64,000 nucleotides of DNA from Pseudomonas taiwanensis (GCF_013393345.1 NZ_QJRF01000064.1:62001-126000); one strand, 5' to 3'. Shown: positions 41,305 to 51,229, counted from the first letter of the stretch. Numbers and translations are program-made. Notes: generated from the letters alone by a model not told the origin.

Positions 41305-43278
41305 ATGATACCCGAACTCGGCCATCTGGCCCTGATTCTTGCCCTGTGCATGGCGCTCGTGCAGGCAACGCTGCCGCTGATAGGCGCCTGGCGCGGTGAC
41401 CGCCAGTGGATGAGCCTGGCGCAGCCGGCCGCCTGGGGACAGTTCGCGTTCCTGGCCTTCGCCTTCGGCTGCCTGACCTACGCGTTCATGGTGGACGACT
41501 TCTCCGTCGCCTATGTCGCCAGCAACTCCAACAGTGCACTGCCCTGGTACTTCAAGTTCAGCGCCGTCTGGGGTGCCCACGAAGGTTCGCTGCTGCTGTG
41601 GGCGCTGATCCTCGGCGGCTGGACCTTCGCCGTGTCGATCTTCTCCCGGCAACTGCCGGAAATAATGCTGGCCCGTGTGCTGGCCGTGATGGGGATGATC
41701 AGCATCGGCTTCCTGCTGTTCCTGATTGTCACCTCCAACCCGTTCAATCGCCTGCTGCCGAACATGCCGGCCGACGGCAATGACCTCAACCCGCTGCTGC
41801 AGGACTTCGGCCTGATCGTTCACCCGCCGATGCTCTACATGGGCTACGTCGGTTTCTCGGTGGCTTTCGCCTTCGCCATCGCCGCACTGCTCGGCGGTCG
41901 CCTGGACGCTGCCTGGGCGCGCTGGTCGCGGCCGTGGACCATCATTGCCTGGGCCTTCCTCGGCGTGGGTATCGTGCTCGGCTCCTGGTGGGCCTACTAC
42001 GAGTTGGGCTGGGGCGGCTGGTGGTTCTGGGACCCGGTGGAAAACGCATCCTTCATGCCCTGGCTGGTGGGGACCGCGCTGATTCACTCCCTGGCGGTGA
42101 CCGAGAAACGCGGCGTGTTCAAGAGCTGGACCGTGCTGCTGGCCATCGCGGCGTTCTCCCTCAGCCTGCTGGGCACCTTCCTGGTCCGTTCCGGTGTGCT
42201 CACCTCGGTACACGCCTTTGCCTCCGACCCGGAGCGCGGCGTGTTCATCCTGGCATTCCTGCTGTTGGTCGTGGGCGGTTCACTGGCGTTGTTCGCGGTG
42301 CGTGCTCCCGTGGTGAAGAGCCAGGTGGGCTTCGCCCTCTGGTCTCGCGAGACCCTGCTGCTGGTGAACAACCTGGTGCTGGTGGTGGCGGCCTCGATGA
42401 TCCTGCTCGGCACCCTCTACCCGCTGGTACTGGACGCCCTGTCCGGCGCCAAGCTGTCGGTGGGCCCGCCGTACTTCAATGCCCTGTTCGTGCCGTTGAT
42501 GGGCCTCGTCATGCTGGCCCTGGCCGTCGGCGTGCTGGTGCGCTGGAAGGACACCCCGGTGAAATGGCTGCTGGGCATGCTCGGCCCGGTGCTGATCGGC
42601 AGCTTGCTGCTGGGTGTGCTGGCAGCCTTCTTCTATGGTGACTTCCACTGGGCGGTGCTGGCCGTGGGCGCGTTGTCTGCCTGGGTCGTGCTGGCCGGCG
42701 TCCGGGATTTGATCGACAAGACCCGCCACAAGGGCCTGCTCAAAGGTGCCGCTGGCCTGACCCGTAGCTACTGGGGCATGCAACTGGCCCACGCCGGTAT
42801 CGCAGTCTGTGCCCTGGGCGTCGTGCTCTCCAGCCAGTACAGCGCCGAGCGTGACCTGCGCCTGGCGCCTGGCGAATCGGTGGAGCTGGGCGGCTATCGC
42901 TTCCTCTTCGAGGGCGCGGCGCACCATGAAGGTCCGAACTTCACCTCCGACAAGGGCACCGTGATCGTCTACGAGGGCGAGAAACAGGTTTCGGTGCTGC
43001 ATCCGGAGAAGCGTCTGTACACCGTGCAGCAGTCCGTGATGACCGAAGCCGGCATTGACGCCGGGTTTACCCGCGACCTCTACGTCGCGCTCGGCGAACC
43101 CCTGGACAATGGCGCCTGGGCCGTACGCGTACACGTCAAACCCTTCGTCCGCTGGATCTGGCTGGGCGGCTTGCTGATGGGCCTGGGCGGCCTGCTGGCA
43201 GCCTTCGATCGTCGCTACCGCGTGAAAGTGAAGACCCGCGTCCGTGAGGCGTTGGGCATGGCTGGAGCCCAAGCATGA
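41305..43278 (+). CDS. ccmF: CcmF, cytochrome c heme lyase
   Basis: The 657-residue membrane protein has about 14-15 helices, the WWD heme domain (WGGWWFWDPVENASFMPW) and the upstream VWGAHEGSLLLW motif. ATG 41305 follows GGAGGG. It ligates heme to apocytochrome c with CcmH and CcmI. The stop overlaps the ccmG start by four bases. Confidence 0.96.
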   Translation: MIPELGHLALILALCMALVQATLPLIGAWRGDRQWMSLAQPAAWGQFAFLAFAFGCLTYAFMVDDFSVAYVASNSNSALPWYFKFSAVWGAHEGSLLLWALILGGWTFAVSIFSRQLPEIMLARVLAVMGMISIGFLLFLIVTSNPFNRLLPNMPADGNDLNPLLQDFGLIVHPPMLYMGYVGFSVAFAFAIAALLGGRLDAAWARWSRPWTIIAWAFLGVGIVLGSWWAYYELGWGGWWFWDPVENASFMPWLVGTALIHSLAVTEKRGVFKSWTVLLAIAAFSLSLLGTFLVRSGVLTSVHAFASDPERGVFILAFLLLVVGGSLALFAVRAPVVKSQVGFALWSRETLLLVNNLVLVVAASMILLGTLYPLVLDALSGAKLSVGPPYFNALFVPLMGLVMLALAVGVLVRWKDTPVKWLLGMLGPVLIGSLLLGVLAAFFYGDFHWAVLAVGALSAWVVLAGVRDLIDKTRHKGLLKGAAGLTRSYWGMQLAHAGIAVCALGVVLSSQYSAERDLRLAPGESVELGGYRFLFEGAAHHEGPNFTSDKGTVIVYEGEKQVSVLHPEKRLYTVQQSVMTEAGIDAGFTRDLYVALGEPLDNGAWAVRVHVKPFVRWIWLGGLLMGLGGLLAAFDRRYRVKVKTRVREALGMAGAQA

Positions 43279-43814
43279 AGCGTTTGATCCTCGTCCTGCC
43301 CCTGCTGGGCTTCCTCGCCATCGCGCTGTTCCTGTACCGCGGACTGTTCCTCGATCCGGCCGAGCTGCCCTCGGCCCTGATCGGCAAGCCGTTCCCGGCC
43401 TTCTCGCTACCCAACGTCACCGGCGAGCGCACCCTCACCGAGGCTGACCTCAAGGGCAAGCCGGCGCTGGTCAACGTCTGGGGCACCTGGTGTGTCTCCT
43501 GCCGCGTGGAGCACCCGGTGCTGAACAAGCTGGCGCAGATGGGCGTGACCATCTACGGCGTCAACTACAAGGATGACAATGCCGCCGCGCTGAAATGGCT
43601 GAAGGAGTTCCACAACCCCTATCAGCTGGACATCCGCGACGAGCAGGGCAGCCTCGGCCTGGACCTGGGCGTCTACGGCGCGCCGGAAACCTTCCTGATC
43701 GACAAGGACGGCATCATTCGCCACAAGTTCGTCGGCGTGATCGACGAAGTGGTCTGGCGCGAACAACTGGCCCCGCTGTACCAGTCCCTGGTGGACGAGG
43801 AGCAGGCACCATGA
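43275..43814 (+). CDS. ccmG: CcmG/DsbE, thiol-disulfide reductant
   Basis: A 179-residue membrane-anchored thioredoxin fold. The anchor is residues 4-22 and the active site WCVSC (C73, C76) is intact, as is the later cis-Pro region GAPETFLID. It reduces the apocytochrome or CcmH. Its stop codon TGA is the second to fourth base of the repeat element inserted at the ccmG-ccmH junction. Confidence 0.95.
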   Translation: MKRLILVLPLLGFLAIALFLYRGLFLDPAELPSALIGKPFPAFSLPNVTGERTLTEADLKGKPALVNVWGTWCVSCRVEHPVLNKLAQMGVTIYGVNYKDDNAAALKWLKEFHNPYQLDIRDEQGSLGLDLGVYGAPETFLIDKDGIIRHKFVGVIDEVVWREQLAPLYQSLVDEEQAP

Positions 43815-43934
43815 ACACTACTGCGCTCGATCATGCTGCGTTGAAAACCGGCTCAGAATGCTCATTTACAGCACGTAAACTGCGCTTCTTCGCCGGTTTT
43901 CGCCTTGCCTGCTCTTCGCTCGTTACGTGTTCAT
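43811..43934 (+). mobile_element. 124-bp MITE-like repeat (copy B) at ccmG/ccmH junction
   Basis: The ends are inverted repeats atgaacac and gtgttcat. The direct repeat ggcacc flanks it at 43805-43810 and 43935-43940, consistent with a 6-bp target duplication. An internal palindrome (aaaaccggc and gccggtttt) surrounds tttac...gtaaa. It is homologous, in opposite orientation, to 14411-14535. The CcmH frame runs open through all of it, and its first three bases are the ccmH start codon. Confidence 0.8.
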
Positions 43935-44431
43935 GGCACCTGTCGAAAGGCCTGATCGCCGCTGCCCTGTTGGGGCTGGCCCTGACCGGAGTCGCCAAGG
44001 CCGCCATCGATACCTACCAGTTCAAGGATGAGGCCGAGCGCGAGCGCTTCCGCGTCCTGACCGAAGAACTGCGTTGCCCGAAGTGCCAGAACCAGAACAT
44101 CGCCGACTCCAACGCTCCGATTGCCACCGACCTGCGTCGGGAAATCTTCCGCATGCTGGAAGAGGGCAGGAGCAACGACGAGATCGTCGACTACCTCGTT
44201 GCACGCTACGGCGACTTCGTGCGCTACAAGCCGCCGATCAACACCCGCACGCTGCTGCTCTGGTACGGCCCTGCCGGTCTGCTGGTCGGTGGGCTGGTGG
44301 TGCTGGGCATCATCGTCGTGCGCCGTCGCCGGGTGGAGAACAGCCCCGCGCAGGTGCTGCTTTCTGCCGATGAGCAGGCCCGTCTCGACGCCCTGCTGAA
44401 CTCCGAGAACCAGGACAAGAAAGACTCATGA
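43811..44431 (+). CDS. ccmH: CcmH, apocytochrome thiol oxidoreductase, with repeat-encoded N-terminal extension
   Basis: 206 residues. The mature part is normal: CxxC (C89, C92 in [10 protein letters not shown]), helical domain and a C-terminal membrane anchor (about residues 153-175). The N-terminus is odd: residues 1-41 are encoded by the inserted repeat and precede the native signal helix ([20 protein letters not shown]). No alternative in-frame ATG, GTG or TTG remains just before that helix. The protein reduces or holds apocytochrome CxxCH cysteines for CcmF. Confidence 0.9.
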   Translation: MNTTALDHAALKTGSECSFTARKLRFFAGFRLACSSLVTCSWHLSKGLIAAALLGLALTGVAKAAIDTYQFKDEAERERFRVLTEELRCPKCQNQNIADSNAPIATDLRREIFRMLEEGRSNDEIVDYLVARYGDFVRYKPPINTRTLLLWYGPAGLLVGGLVVLGIIVVRRRRVENSPAQVLLSADEQARLDALLNSENQDKKDS

Positions 44432-45639
44432 TCGATTTCTGGCTCGCCGCCGGCCTGCTCCTGCTGGTCGCCTTGGCTTTCCTGCTGATCCCCGTGCTGC
44501 GCGGCCGCAAGGCCCAGACCGAGGAAGACCGCACCTCCCTCAACGTCGCCCTCTACCAGGAGCGCCTGGACGAACTGGACTCCCAGCATGCCTCCGGCAC
44601 CCTGACCGCCGAGCAATTCGAAGCCGGCCGTGCGGAAGCTGCCCGTGAACTGCTGGCCGATACCGAAGGTGCCGACAACGGCCGCGTTTCCCGCTTGGGC
44701 AAAGCCCTGCCGCTGGTGGCCGCGATACTGGTGCCGGCACTGGGTTTCGGCCTTTACCTGCACTGGGGCGCCAGCAGCAAGGTGGAGCTGGCCCGTGAAC
44801 TGCGCGAGCAACCGCGCAGCATCGAGGAAATGACTTCGCGCCTGGAACGCGTGGTCGAGGCGCAACCGGAGTCCGCCGAAGGCTGGTACTTCCTCGGCCG
44901 CACCTACATGGCGCAGGATCGCCCGGCGGATGCCGCACGTGCCTACGAGCAGGCCGTCAAGCGTGGCGGCCGCGAGCCCGAACTGCTCGGCCAGTGGGCC
45001 CAGGCCTTGTACTTCGCCAGCCAGAAGAAGCTGACCCCCGAGGTCAAGGCGCTGACCGAAGAGGCCCTGAAGGCCGATCCCAACGAAATCACCAGCCTTG
45101 GACTGCTCGGCATCGCCGGCTTCGAGGAAGGCCGCTTCCAGGACGCGATCACCTACTGGGGACGCCTGATCACCCAGCTGCCAGCCGACGATCCGTCCCG
45201 TGGCGCCCTGCAGGGCGGGATCGACAAGGCGCGCGAAAAACTCAAGGAGAGCGGCGTAGCCGTCGAAGAACCGGCCGCGGCGCCGGCGCCGACCGGTGCC
45301 GAGCTCAAGGTCCATGTCGATCTGGCGGCCGACCTCAAGGACAAGGTGCAGCCTGGCGACAGCGTGTTCATCTTCGCCCGCGCTACCTCGGGCCCGCCCA
45401 TGCCGCTGGCGGTCAAGCGCATGACCGTGGCGGACCTGCCGGTGGAAGTCAGCCTGAGCGACGCCGACGCGATGATGCCGCAGCTCAAGCTGTCCAACTT
45501 CCCGCAGGTACAACTGGTCGCCCGGATTTCCCGTAGTGGCAATGCGACCGCAGGGGAATGGATAGGAAGCAGTTCGCCGCTGTCTACTGGTACGTCGGAT
45601 ACCCAACGACTGACCATCGACAGCCCGGACAAGAAATGA
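44428..45639 (+). CDS. ccmI: CcmI/CycH, cytochrome c assembly chaperone
   Basis: The 403-residue protein has two N-terminal transmembrane helices (residues 3-22 and 95-115) and a periplasmic TPR region (residues 130-275; [25 protein letters not shown]). A C-terminal beta domain follows. It presents apocytochrome c to CcmFH. It overlaps ccmH by four bases and the next gene by four. Confidence 0.94.
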   Translation: MIDFWLAAGLLLLVALAFLLIPVLRGRKAQTEEDRTSLNVALYQERLDELDSQHASGTLTAEQFEAGRAEAARELLADTEGADNGRVSRLGKALPLVAAILVPALGFGLYLHWGASSKVELARELREQPRSIEEMTSRLERVVEAQPESAEGWYFLGRTYMAQDRPADAARAYEQAVKRGGREPELLGQWAQALYFASQKKLTPEVKALTEEALKADPNEITSLGLLGIAGFEEGRFQDAITYWGRLITQLPADDPSRGALQGGIDKAREKLKESGVAVEEPAAAPAPTGAELKVHVDLAADLKDKVQPGDSVFIFARATSGPPMPLAVKRMTVADLPVEVSLSDADAMMPQLKLSNFPQVQLVARISRSGNATAGEWIGSSSPLSTGTSDTQRLTIDSPDKK

Positions 45640-46082
45640 CCATCCACACCGCGTTTCCGGCAGCGCCGAGCACCCGCTTCGGCCTGCCCCTGATCTGCCT
45701 CCTCCTGACCCTGGCCGGTTGTGCTGGCCAGGGCCCCTATCAAGAACCCGAAGAGCCGGTGTGGGAACCTTCCCGCAAACCGCCAGCGGTACAGACGCCG
45801 CCGCCGCAGAATCGACCCCTGCCGCCGGTTCAGCCGCAGCCTCCCAAGCAGGCTCCGCGCATGAAGGCCCATCCGCGCTTTGCGCCGCCGCCCGGTGGTA
45901 ACTGCTACTGGGACACCGGCCTGGGCGTCTATGTGCTCGAAGGTGAGCGCAACGTGTTCTATCGCGAGCGCGTCTACTATCGCTGGGACAATGGCTGGAG
46001 CTACTCCAATGGCCCGCAGGGGCCCTGGCAACCTACCGATGCCAGTGGCGTCCCGGCAGGCCTGGGTCGGCATTTCCGCTGA
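45636..46082 (+). CDS. probable lipoprotein after ccmI
   Basis: A 148-residue protein with an N-terminal signal and lipobox LTLAGC (Cys about residue 29), a Pro/Gln-rich region (residues 35-80) and a C-terminal aromatic domain ([15 protein letters not shown], then [15 protein letters not shown]). It overlaps ccmI and so is probably co-transcribed with the ccm operon. No known activity; a cell-envelope role is inferred from the signal only. Confidence 0.8.
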   Translation: MTIHTAFPAAPSTRFGLPLICLLLTLAGCAGQGPYQEPEEPVWEPSRKPPAVQTPPPQNRPLPPVQPQPPKQAPRMKAHPRFAPPPGGNCYWDTGLGVYVLEGERNVFYRERVYYRWDNGWSYSNGPQGPWQPTDASGVPAGLGRHFR

Positions 46083-46094
46083 TTTTGGCGTCAA

Positions 46095-46117
46095 GGAGCG
46101 GGCCTGCAACCCGCTCC
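46095..46117 (+). terminator. candidate terminator of ccm operon
   Basis: ggagcggg pairs with cccgctcc across a 7-base loop, 12 bases after the lipoprotein gene. There is no T-run after it, so efficiency is uncertain. Confidence 0.4.
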
Positions 46118-46234
46118 ATATCCCTTCCCCGTGCCGGACCGTACGGGACGCCCTGCACATCACCGCCCCCGATAGTTGCCGCCGACGAGCACCTTATGTA
46201 GTGTGCTGGCACTGCGCTATCTAGGAGCTCGTGG

Positions 46235-46783
46235 ATGCTGCCCCGTCTTGCTTTTGCCGCCATCGCCGTGCTGCTGGCGCAACCCCTTGCCGCCCAGGTC
46301 TACCAGTGGCGCGATGCCGATGGGAAGCTGCATTTCACCGACACCCCGCCGCCTCAGAGCCGCGCGGTGGAGAGCGAGAACCTCCAGGTGAACAGCATGA
46401 ATTCGCTTCCCCCAAAACCGCCGGAACCGGCCGTCGACCCTGAGGCACAGAAGCCATCGCCCACCCCAGCCCAGCTCCAGCAGAAGGGACTGCAGCAGTG
46501 CTCCACGGCCATCGCGCGCATGCCTACCCTGATCAACGAAACGCAGAAGCTCGGCCGCGATGCGGTGCGCAAGCAGAAGATCACCCAGAACCAGCTCGAC
46601 AAGGCGATGTTCAAGATGGACGACTTCTACAAGGGCCTGAAGCGCAACGAGCGTGAGTGCGTTAGCGAGTACGTCGCCAGCGAGAAGAGCCGGGTTTCCA
46701 TCGATTGCCTGGCGGACACGCAGGACGTGCTGACATTCGGCCAATGCATGCAGTTCGCCGAGTGGACGGAAACCTTCAAGTAG
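46235..46783 (+). CDS. DUF4124 exported protein
   Basis: The 182-residue protein has a signal peptide (residues 1-20, cleavage after PLAAQ) and the DUF4124 motif VYQWRDADGKLHFTDTPP. A helical, charged C-terminal part with several Cys follows. AGGAGC precedes the ATG. The family is common in Pseudomonas envelopes and has no settled function. Confidence 0.85.
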   Translation: MLPRLAFAAIAVLLAQPLAAQVYQWRDADGKLHFTDTPPPQSRAVESENLQVNSMNSLPPKPPEPAVDPEAQKPSPTPAQLQQKGLQQCSTAIARMPTLINETQKLGRDAVRKQKITQNQLDKAMFKMDDFYKGLKRNERECVSEYVASEKSRVSIDCLADTQDVLTFGQCMQFAEWTETFK

Positions 46784-46816
46784 ACCGTTCGAGTGCGATG
46801 GCTCCCGGTGCGGCCA

Positions 46817-47467
46817 TCAATGGCGATCCGGGAGGCTAGTGGCCGAGGCTTCGACCCGGCTGCGCTTTTTCGCCGTTGCTACCAGAAGGTGCATGGCGCC
46901 ATAGCCGACGACGATCAGCAACGGGTACGCCATCATCAGTTCGGCCAGGCTGTACTTCCACGCCAAGGGCCGACCAACGCCCAGCAGTGCCGCGTAGAAC
47001 CAGGACACCGCAGAGACCGTGCCGGTAAACAGCGCAAGGCTGCGCATGGCCGGAGCCAGGCCAAGCACGGAGCCGGCGCGCGCCAGTGCCGGCAGGATTG
47101 CCTGGTGCAGCAGCATGCCGTTCACCGTCAGCAGCACGACGATGAGTACCTTGGCTTGCAGCTTGGGATTGAGCAGGTAGGTCCAGCCCTTGACCGACAT
47201 GTCCAGCAGGACGATGGCCGCGCCAGTCAGCCAGAGCACCATCAGTGCAGCGGAAATGGTACGGCGCAAAGATTCCAGGTGGGACTCGCCGCAGTGGGCG
47301 GAGTCGTCGCCACGCAGCAATTGCCTGGCCAATGCAAGGTCACTGGTGAGCACCAGGCCGACTGCTACGCAGCAAGCGAGCAGGTGCATGTAGAGGACTG
47401 CCAGGCGCAGCAGTTCGAGGTTGGTCTCCTGCTTAAGCAGCGCGACCACCAGGTGAAAGAATTCCAT
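46817..47467 (-). CDS. unidentified multipass membrane protein
   Basis: The 216-residue protein has about five to six transmembrane helices. Conserved-looking His residues occur in the first helix (LYMHLLACCVAVGLVL) and near the end (YGAMHLLVA), with an acidic Asp in a helix (LTSDLALARQLL). Paired intramembrane His could bind heme, but this is speculation. It is convergent with the DUF4124 gene and has its own 246-base upstream gap. Confidence 0.7.
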   Translation of the reverse strand: MEFFHLVVALLKQETNLELLRLAVLYMHLLACCVAVGLVLTSDLALARQLLRGDDSAHCGESHLESLRRTISAALMVLWLTGAAIVLLDMSVKGWTYLLNPKLQAKVLIVVLLTVNGMLLHQAILPALARAGSVLGLAPAMRSLALFTGTVSAVSWFYAALLGVGRPLAWKYSLAELMMAYPLLIVVGYGAMHLLVATAKKRSRVEASATSLPDRH

Positions 47468-47713
47468 GTTCTGTCTCTTGTTCTATGAAATCGCCATCCC
47501 CGTTCCGAGCCTCCAGAGGCTCAGCCTGCGGCGGCTTGTTCGGCATTGGGCGGTTTGCAGGAACAAGAATTATTGCTACAGGGCGCGCGATGCTATTTGT
47601 AAGTAATTATTAATGTCAAAGGGGAATCGGGTGACGCTCGTACCAGTTTGTGCGCTGGGGCGAGCGGATACCAATGGACGGTTCAGCAACGGTGGAACGC
47701 TGAACCGGGAAGT

Positions 47714-48517
47714 TCAGGGGTTTTCCGGGTCGTGCCCGAGGGCCTGGATGAACAGCGAGAACAGCTCCGGCTGGGAAGAGATGTCCAGCTTGGCGTAGAG
47801 ATGCCGACGGTGCACCTTCACCGTCTCCGGTGAGATCGCCAGCCGCTCGGCCATGGCCTTGGACGAGTAACCCCGAAGGATCAGCCGGGCAATCTCCAAC
47901 TCCCGGTCCGACAGCACGCCGGCGCCGAACTGGCTCAAGGCGTCGCGGACCTGCGAGGCCACTTCATCCTGTCGGGTCAGCAAGGGAACGTGGGTGCGCT
48001 GCAACCAGTGCTGTTCCATCAGCGCCAGGACCCATCCCGACAGCATCCCCAGCATTCCGCACTCCTCAGCGCTGAAGCGGCGGCGCATGCCCAGCGATAA
48101 CGACAGGCTGCCCCGGTTCTCCAACTGGACGATGAATTGCACCTCGTCCTCCAGCACGTTGTCGTGGAAGTAGTTCAGGTAGTACTCGCTCTGGCGAAAA
48201 TGGTCCGGGGCGATCTCCTCCAGCCGGTAGAAACCATTGGGCAGGCCTTCGCGGCATGCCTGGTAGAAGGGGTCGAGCAGGTACAGGCCGTCCAGGTAGA
48301 CCGGCATGGAAGCGGGGCCGCCTTGCGGCTCCGCGTCGTATTCCTCAAGGGGCTGGGGCGCGCCGTCGCTGGGGTAGAAGGTGGCCAGGGCATTGTCGAA
48401 CGGCAGCCACTGGTGCAGCAGCAGGATGAGCTGCTTCCAGAAGCGGTCACCGCCGAGCTGTCCGATTGCGCGACCCAGGCCGGCGTGCAGGGCGGCTTCC
48501 CTGAACAGACTGTCCAT
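47714..48517 (-). CDS. LuxR-family transcriptional regulator
   Basis: The 267-residue protein has an unclassified N-terminal sensing region and a C-terminal LuxR helix-turn-helix (LSDRELEIARLILRGYSSKAMAERLAISPETVKVHRRHLYAKL). ATG 48517 has GGAGA upstream; a longer in-frame start at 48709 would cover the whole divergent promoter region and is rejected. It is divergent from the permease-aminopeptidase pair, the usual arrangement for a local regulator. Confidence 0.87.
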   Translation of the reverse strand: MDSLFREAALHAGLGRAIGQLGGDRFWKQLILLLHQWLPFDNALATFYPSDGAPQPLEEYDAEPQGGPASMPVYLDGLYLLDPFYQACREGLPNGFYRLEEIAPDHFRQSEYYLNYFHDNVLEDEVQFIVQLENRGSLSLSLGMRRRFSAEECGMLGMLSGWVLALMEQHWLQRTHVPLLTRQDEVASQVRDALSQFGAGVLSDRELEIARLILRGYSSKAMAERLAISPETVKVHRRHLYAKLDISSQPELFSLFIQALGHDPENP

Positions 48518-48724
48518 CCGGTTCTCCGATCGAGTGATGGGGTAGGGGAAGCCAAGCTTGGCTGATCCGGGGCGGGCATCGTCAAGGGGCGTACTCCAAT
48601 AGGGTGATTGGCGTGTCCTGAAGGTCTGCCGAGAATCTGCCCACAACGACAGCGTCCCGATCAGGCGACGCACCTCACAGATTCCTACTGCCTCAACCAC
48701 GAATAACAACCAGAGGATCAGGAT

Positions 48725-50089
48725 ATGCCCGCGCCTACCCCCGAGAACGGCGTGCTCAAGCCCAGATTGAGCACCGCTGACGTAGTTGCCATCACCGTTT
48801 CGAGTGTCACCCCCGCCAGTTCGGTTTTTGTCATCGCGCCATTCGCCATCCAGCAGGCTGGCAGCGGTGCCTTCCTGTCATTCGTGCTGGCCGGCGTGCT
48901 GGCGCTGATGTTCGCCTGGTGCTACGCGGAACTGGGACGCGCCCACACGTCCGCCGGCGGTGAGTACGTCTACGCCAAGCGCGTGTTCGGCGGCTTGGCT
49001 GGCTACGCGACCTTCCTCATGGTGCTGGCGATGCTGCTGTTCATCCCGCCGGTGCTGGCCACTGGCACTGCGACCTACCTCAACGTCGCGCTCGGTACGC
49101 AGTTCGATTCGCAACTGGTCGCCCTGGTGGTCGTGGGGGCCAGTTACCTGCTGGGCATCCTCAACATCAAGCTCAATGCCTGGGTCACGGGCGCCTGCCT
49201 GCTGTTGGAAGTGGCGGCCCTGCTGGTGATTGTCGCGCTGGGTTTCGGCAATGCCACGCAGCCCGCCAGCGTGCTGTTGCATCCCCAGGTCGTCGACAAC
49301 GGCGTACTGGGCGTGGCGCCCATGGCGCTGGTGCTCAGCACAGTCGGCATGGCGCTGTTTTCCTATAACGGCTTCGGTGGCGCAGTGCTCATGGCTGAAG
49401 ACATGAAGTGCGGCGGGCGAGGGGTTCCGCGTGCGGTGCTCTGGTCGTTGTTGCTGGTGGTCGCCATCGAGCTGGTCCCGCTCACCGCGATCCTTATCGG
49501 GGCCCCGTCGCTGACGGACATGATCGCCAGTCCCGACCCCATCGGCTACCTGCTCTCGAGTCATGGCAACGAGACGCTGTCGCGGCTGGTCAGTGCCGGT
49601 ATTTTCCTCTCCGTGTTCAACGCCATCATCGCCATCGTCATCCAGATCGGGCGGGTGATCTTCAGTAGTGGCCGCGACGAGCTGTGGATGCCATCCCTCA
49701 ATCGCGCCTTCACCCGCATCCATCCACGCTGGGAGTCGCCGTGGCTCGCCACGCTGTTCCTGGCCGTACCGTCGGCGTTGCTCAGCTTCAGTTCCAACCT
49801 GGCGGAGATGACCTCGTTCACCGTGCTTTTGATCGTCCTCGTCTACCTGATCGTCGGGCTCTGCGCGCTGTTCAGTCGCGTGCTGCGGCGTGACCTGGAA
49901 CACAGCTACCGCATGCCGCTCTGGCCACTGCCGGCCCTGCTGGCGGTCACCGGCGCGGGGTATCTGCTGCTCAACCTGGCACAGGAAGCGTCCAGCCAGG
50001 ATCTGTTGATCATCTTCGGGCTGCTGGCGGTATCGGCCATCCTCTATGGCACCTACGGCAAATTCAGCCCGGCTTTTCAGAAACTCTGA
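48725..50089 (+). CDS. APC-family amino acid/peptide permease
   Basis: The 454-residue protein has 12 predicted helices and the APC start (LSTADVVAITVSSVTPASSVFVI). It lies 15 bases before a beta-aminopeptidase gene and divergent from a LuxR regulator, matching a P. aeruginosa locus next to ccm. The substrate is probably an amino acid or short peptide cleaved by the neighbouring enzyme; specificity cannot be read from the sequence. Confidence 0.88.
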   Translation: MPAPTPENGVLKPRLSTADVVAITVSSVTPASSVFVIAPFAIQQAGSGAFLSFVLAGVLALMFAWCYAELGRAHTSAGGEYVYAKRVFGGLAGYATFLMVLAMLLFIPPVLATGTATYLNVALGTQFDSQLVALVVVGASYLLGILNIKLNAWVTGACLLLEVAALLVIVALGFGNATQPASVLLHPQVVDNGVLGVAPMALVLSTVGMALFSYNGFGGAVLMAEDMKCGGRGVPRAVLWSLLLVVAIELVPLTAILIGAPSLTDMIASPDPIGYLLSSHGNETLSRLVSAGIFLSVFNAIIAIVIQIGRVIFSSGRDELWMPSLNRAFTRIHPRWESPWLATLFLAVPSALLSFSSNLAEMTSFTVLLIVLVYLIVGLCALFSRVLRRDLEHSYRMPLWPLPALLAVTGAGYLLLNLAQEASSQDLLIIFGLLAVSAILYGTYGKFSPAFQKL

Positions 50090-50104
50090 GTCACAGGAGT
50101 CGTT

Positions 50105-51211
50105 ATGCGCGCGCGTCAACTTGGTATCACCCTCGGACTCGGTACGCCGGGTGAATTCAACGCCATCACGGATGTGCCGGGCGTGCGGGTCGGGCACAGC
50201 ACGATCTGCGAGGAGCGCGGCGGCAAGCCGGTGCGCACCGGTGTGACGGTGATACAGCCCCGGGACGGTTCGGCGCGCGAGCAGCCCTGTTTCGCCGGCT
50301 GCCACGTACTCAATGGAAATGGCGACGCCACCGGCCTGGAATGGATTCGCGAGGCGGGTCTGCTGAGCACCCCGATCGCCATCACCAATACCCATAGCGT
50401 CGGTGTGGTACGCGATGCTCTGGTGGCTGCCGAGCGGGATGCGGCCGGCGATGCCGTGTACTGGTGCATGCCGGTGGTGATGGAAACCTACGACGGGCTG
50501 CTCAACGACATCTGGGGCCAGCATGTCGGGCCGGCACAGGTGCAGGCGGCGTTGGCTGATTCGCGCTCCGGCGAAGTGGCCGAAGGGCCGGTCGGTGGCG
50601 GCACCGGCATGATCTGCCATGAGTTCAAAGGTGGAATCGGCACCTCGTCGCGACGTCTCACCGCAGAGCAGGGCGGCTGGACCGTGGGCGCCCTGGTCCA
50701 GGCGAATCACGGCGTGCGCCAGGAATTACGGGTGGATGGCTATCCGGTTGGCCGGGTATTGCGGGAGATCGAGTCGCCCTTCGCCGAGCGCGACACACCC
50801 GGCATGGGCTCCATCGTGGTCATCCTGGCCACCGATGCTCCGCTGTTGCCGCACCAGTGCCAGCGACTGGCCCAGCGCGCCTCCATCGGCATCGCCCGCA
50901 CCGGCGGCGGTACCGAGGATTCCAGTGGGGATATCTTCCTCGCCTTCGCCACCGGTAACCGGGATATGCCTGCTGCGGACTACGCACGCAAGGACCTGCC
51001 GCTCAGCACGCCACTCGCCATGCTCAACAACGATCACATTTCGCCGTTGTTCGCGGCGGCTGCGGAAGCGGTGGAGGAGGCCATCGTCAATGCGCTGCTG
51101 GCCGGGCGCGAGATGGTCTGCGCGGATGGACGGCGAGTGCCGGCGCTGGATGGGGAGACATTGCTGGAGGCCCTGAAGGCACAGGGCTGGAAGGGGAAAC
51201 CTGCCCGCTGA
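50105..51211 (+). CDS. bapF: DmpA/BapF-type aminopeptidase (family S58)
   Basis: The 368-residue N-terminal-nucleophile hydrolase self-cleaves into two chains. The cleavage and nucleophile site is Gly235-Ser236 in GMGSIVVILATDAPL. Other family blocks are ITNTHSVGVVRD and GGGTGMICHEFKGGIGTSSR. Relatives release N-terminal D- or beta-amino acids from short peptides; BapF is the P. aeruginosa member. It lies directly downstream of a permease. The stop lies in the loop of a terminator hairpin. Confidence 0.88.
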   Translation: MRARQLGITLGLGTPGEFNAITDVPGVRVGHSTICEERGGKPVRTGVTVIQPRDGSAREQPCFAGCHVLNGNGDATGLEWIREAGLLSTPIAITNTHSVGVVRDALVAAERDAAGDAVYWCMPVVMETYDGLLNDIWGQHVGPAQVQAALADSRSGEVAEGPVGGGTGMICHEFKGGIGTSSRRLTAEQGGWTVGALVQANHGVRQELRVDGYPVGRVLREIESPFAERDTPGMGSIVVILATDAPLLPHQCQRLAQRASIGIARTGGGTEDSSGDIFLAFATGNRDMPAADYARKDLPLSTPLAMLNNDHISPLFAAAAEAVEEAIVNALLAGREMVCADGRRVPALDGETLLEALKAQGWKGKPAR

Positions 51212-51224
51212 TGCGGGCAGGTTT
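51197..51224. terminator. bidirectional terminator between bapF and sbp
   Basis: A perfect 12-bp stem (aaacctgcccgc and gcgggcaggttt) with a TGAT loop lies between two convergent genes. It ends the bapF operon (stop codon in the loop) and the sulfate-binding protein gene. Confidence 0.85.
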
Positions 51225-51229
51225 GAGGC

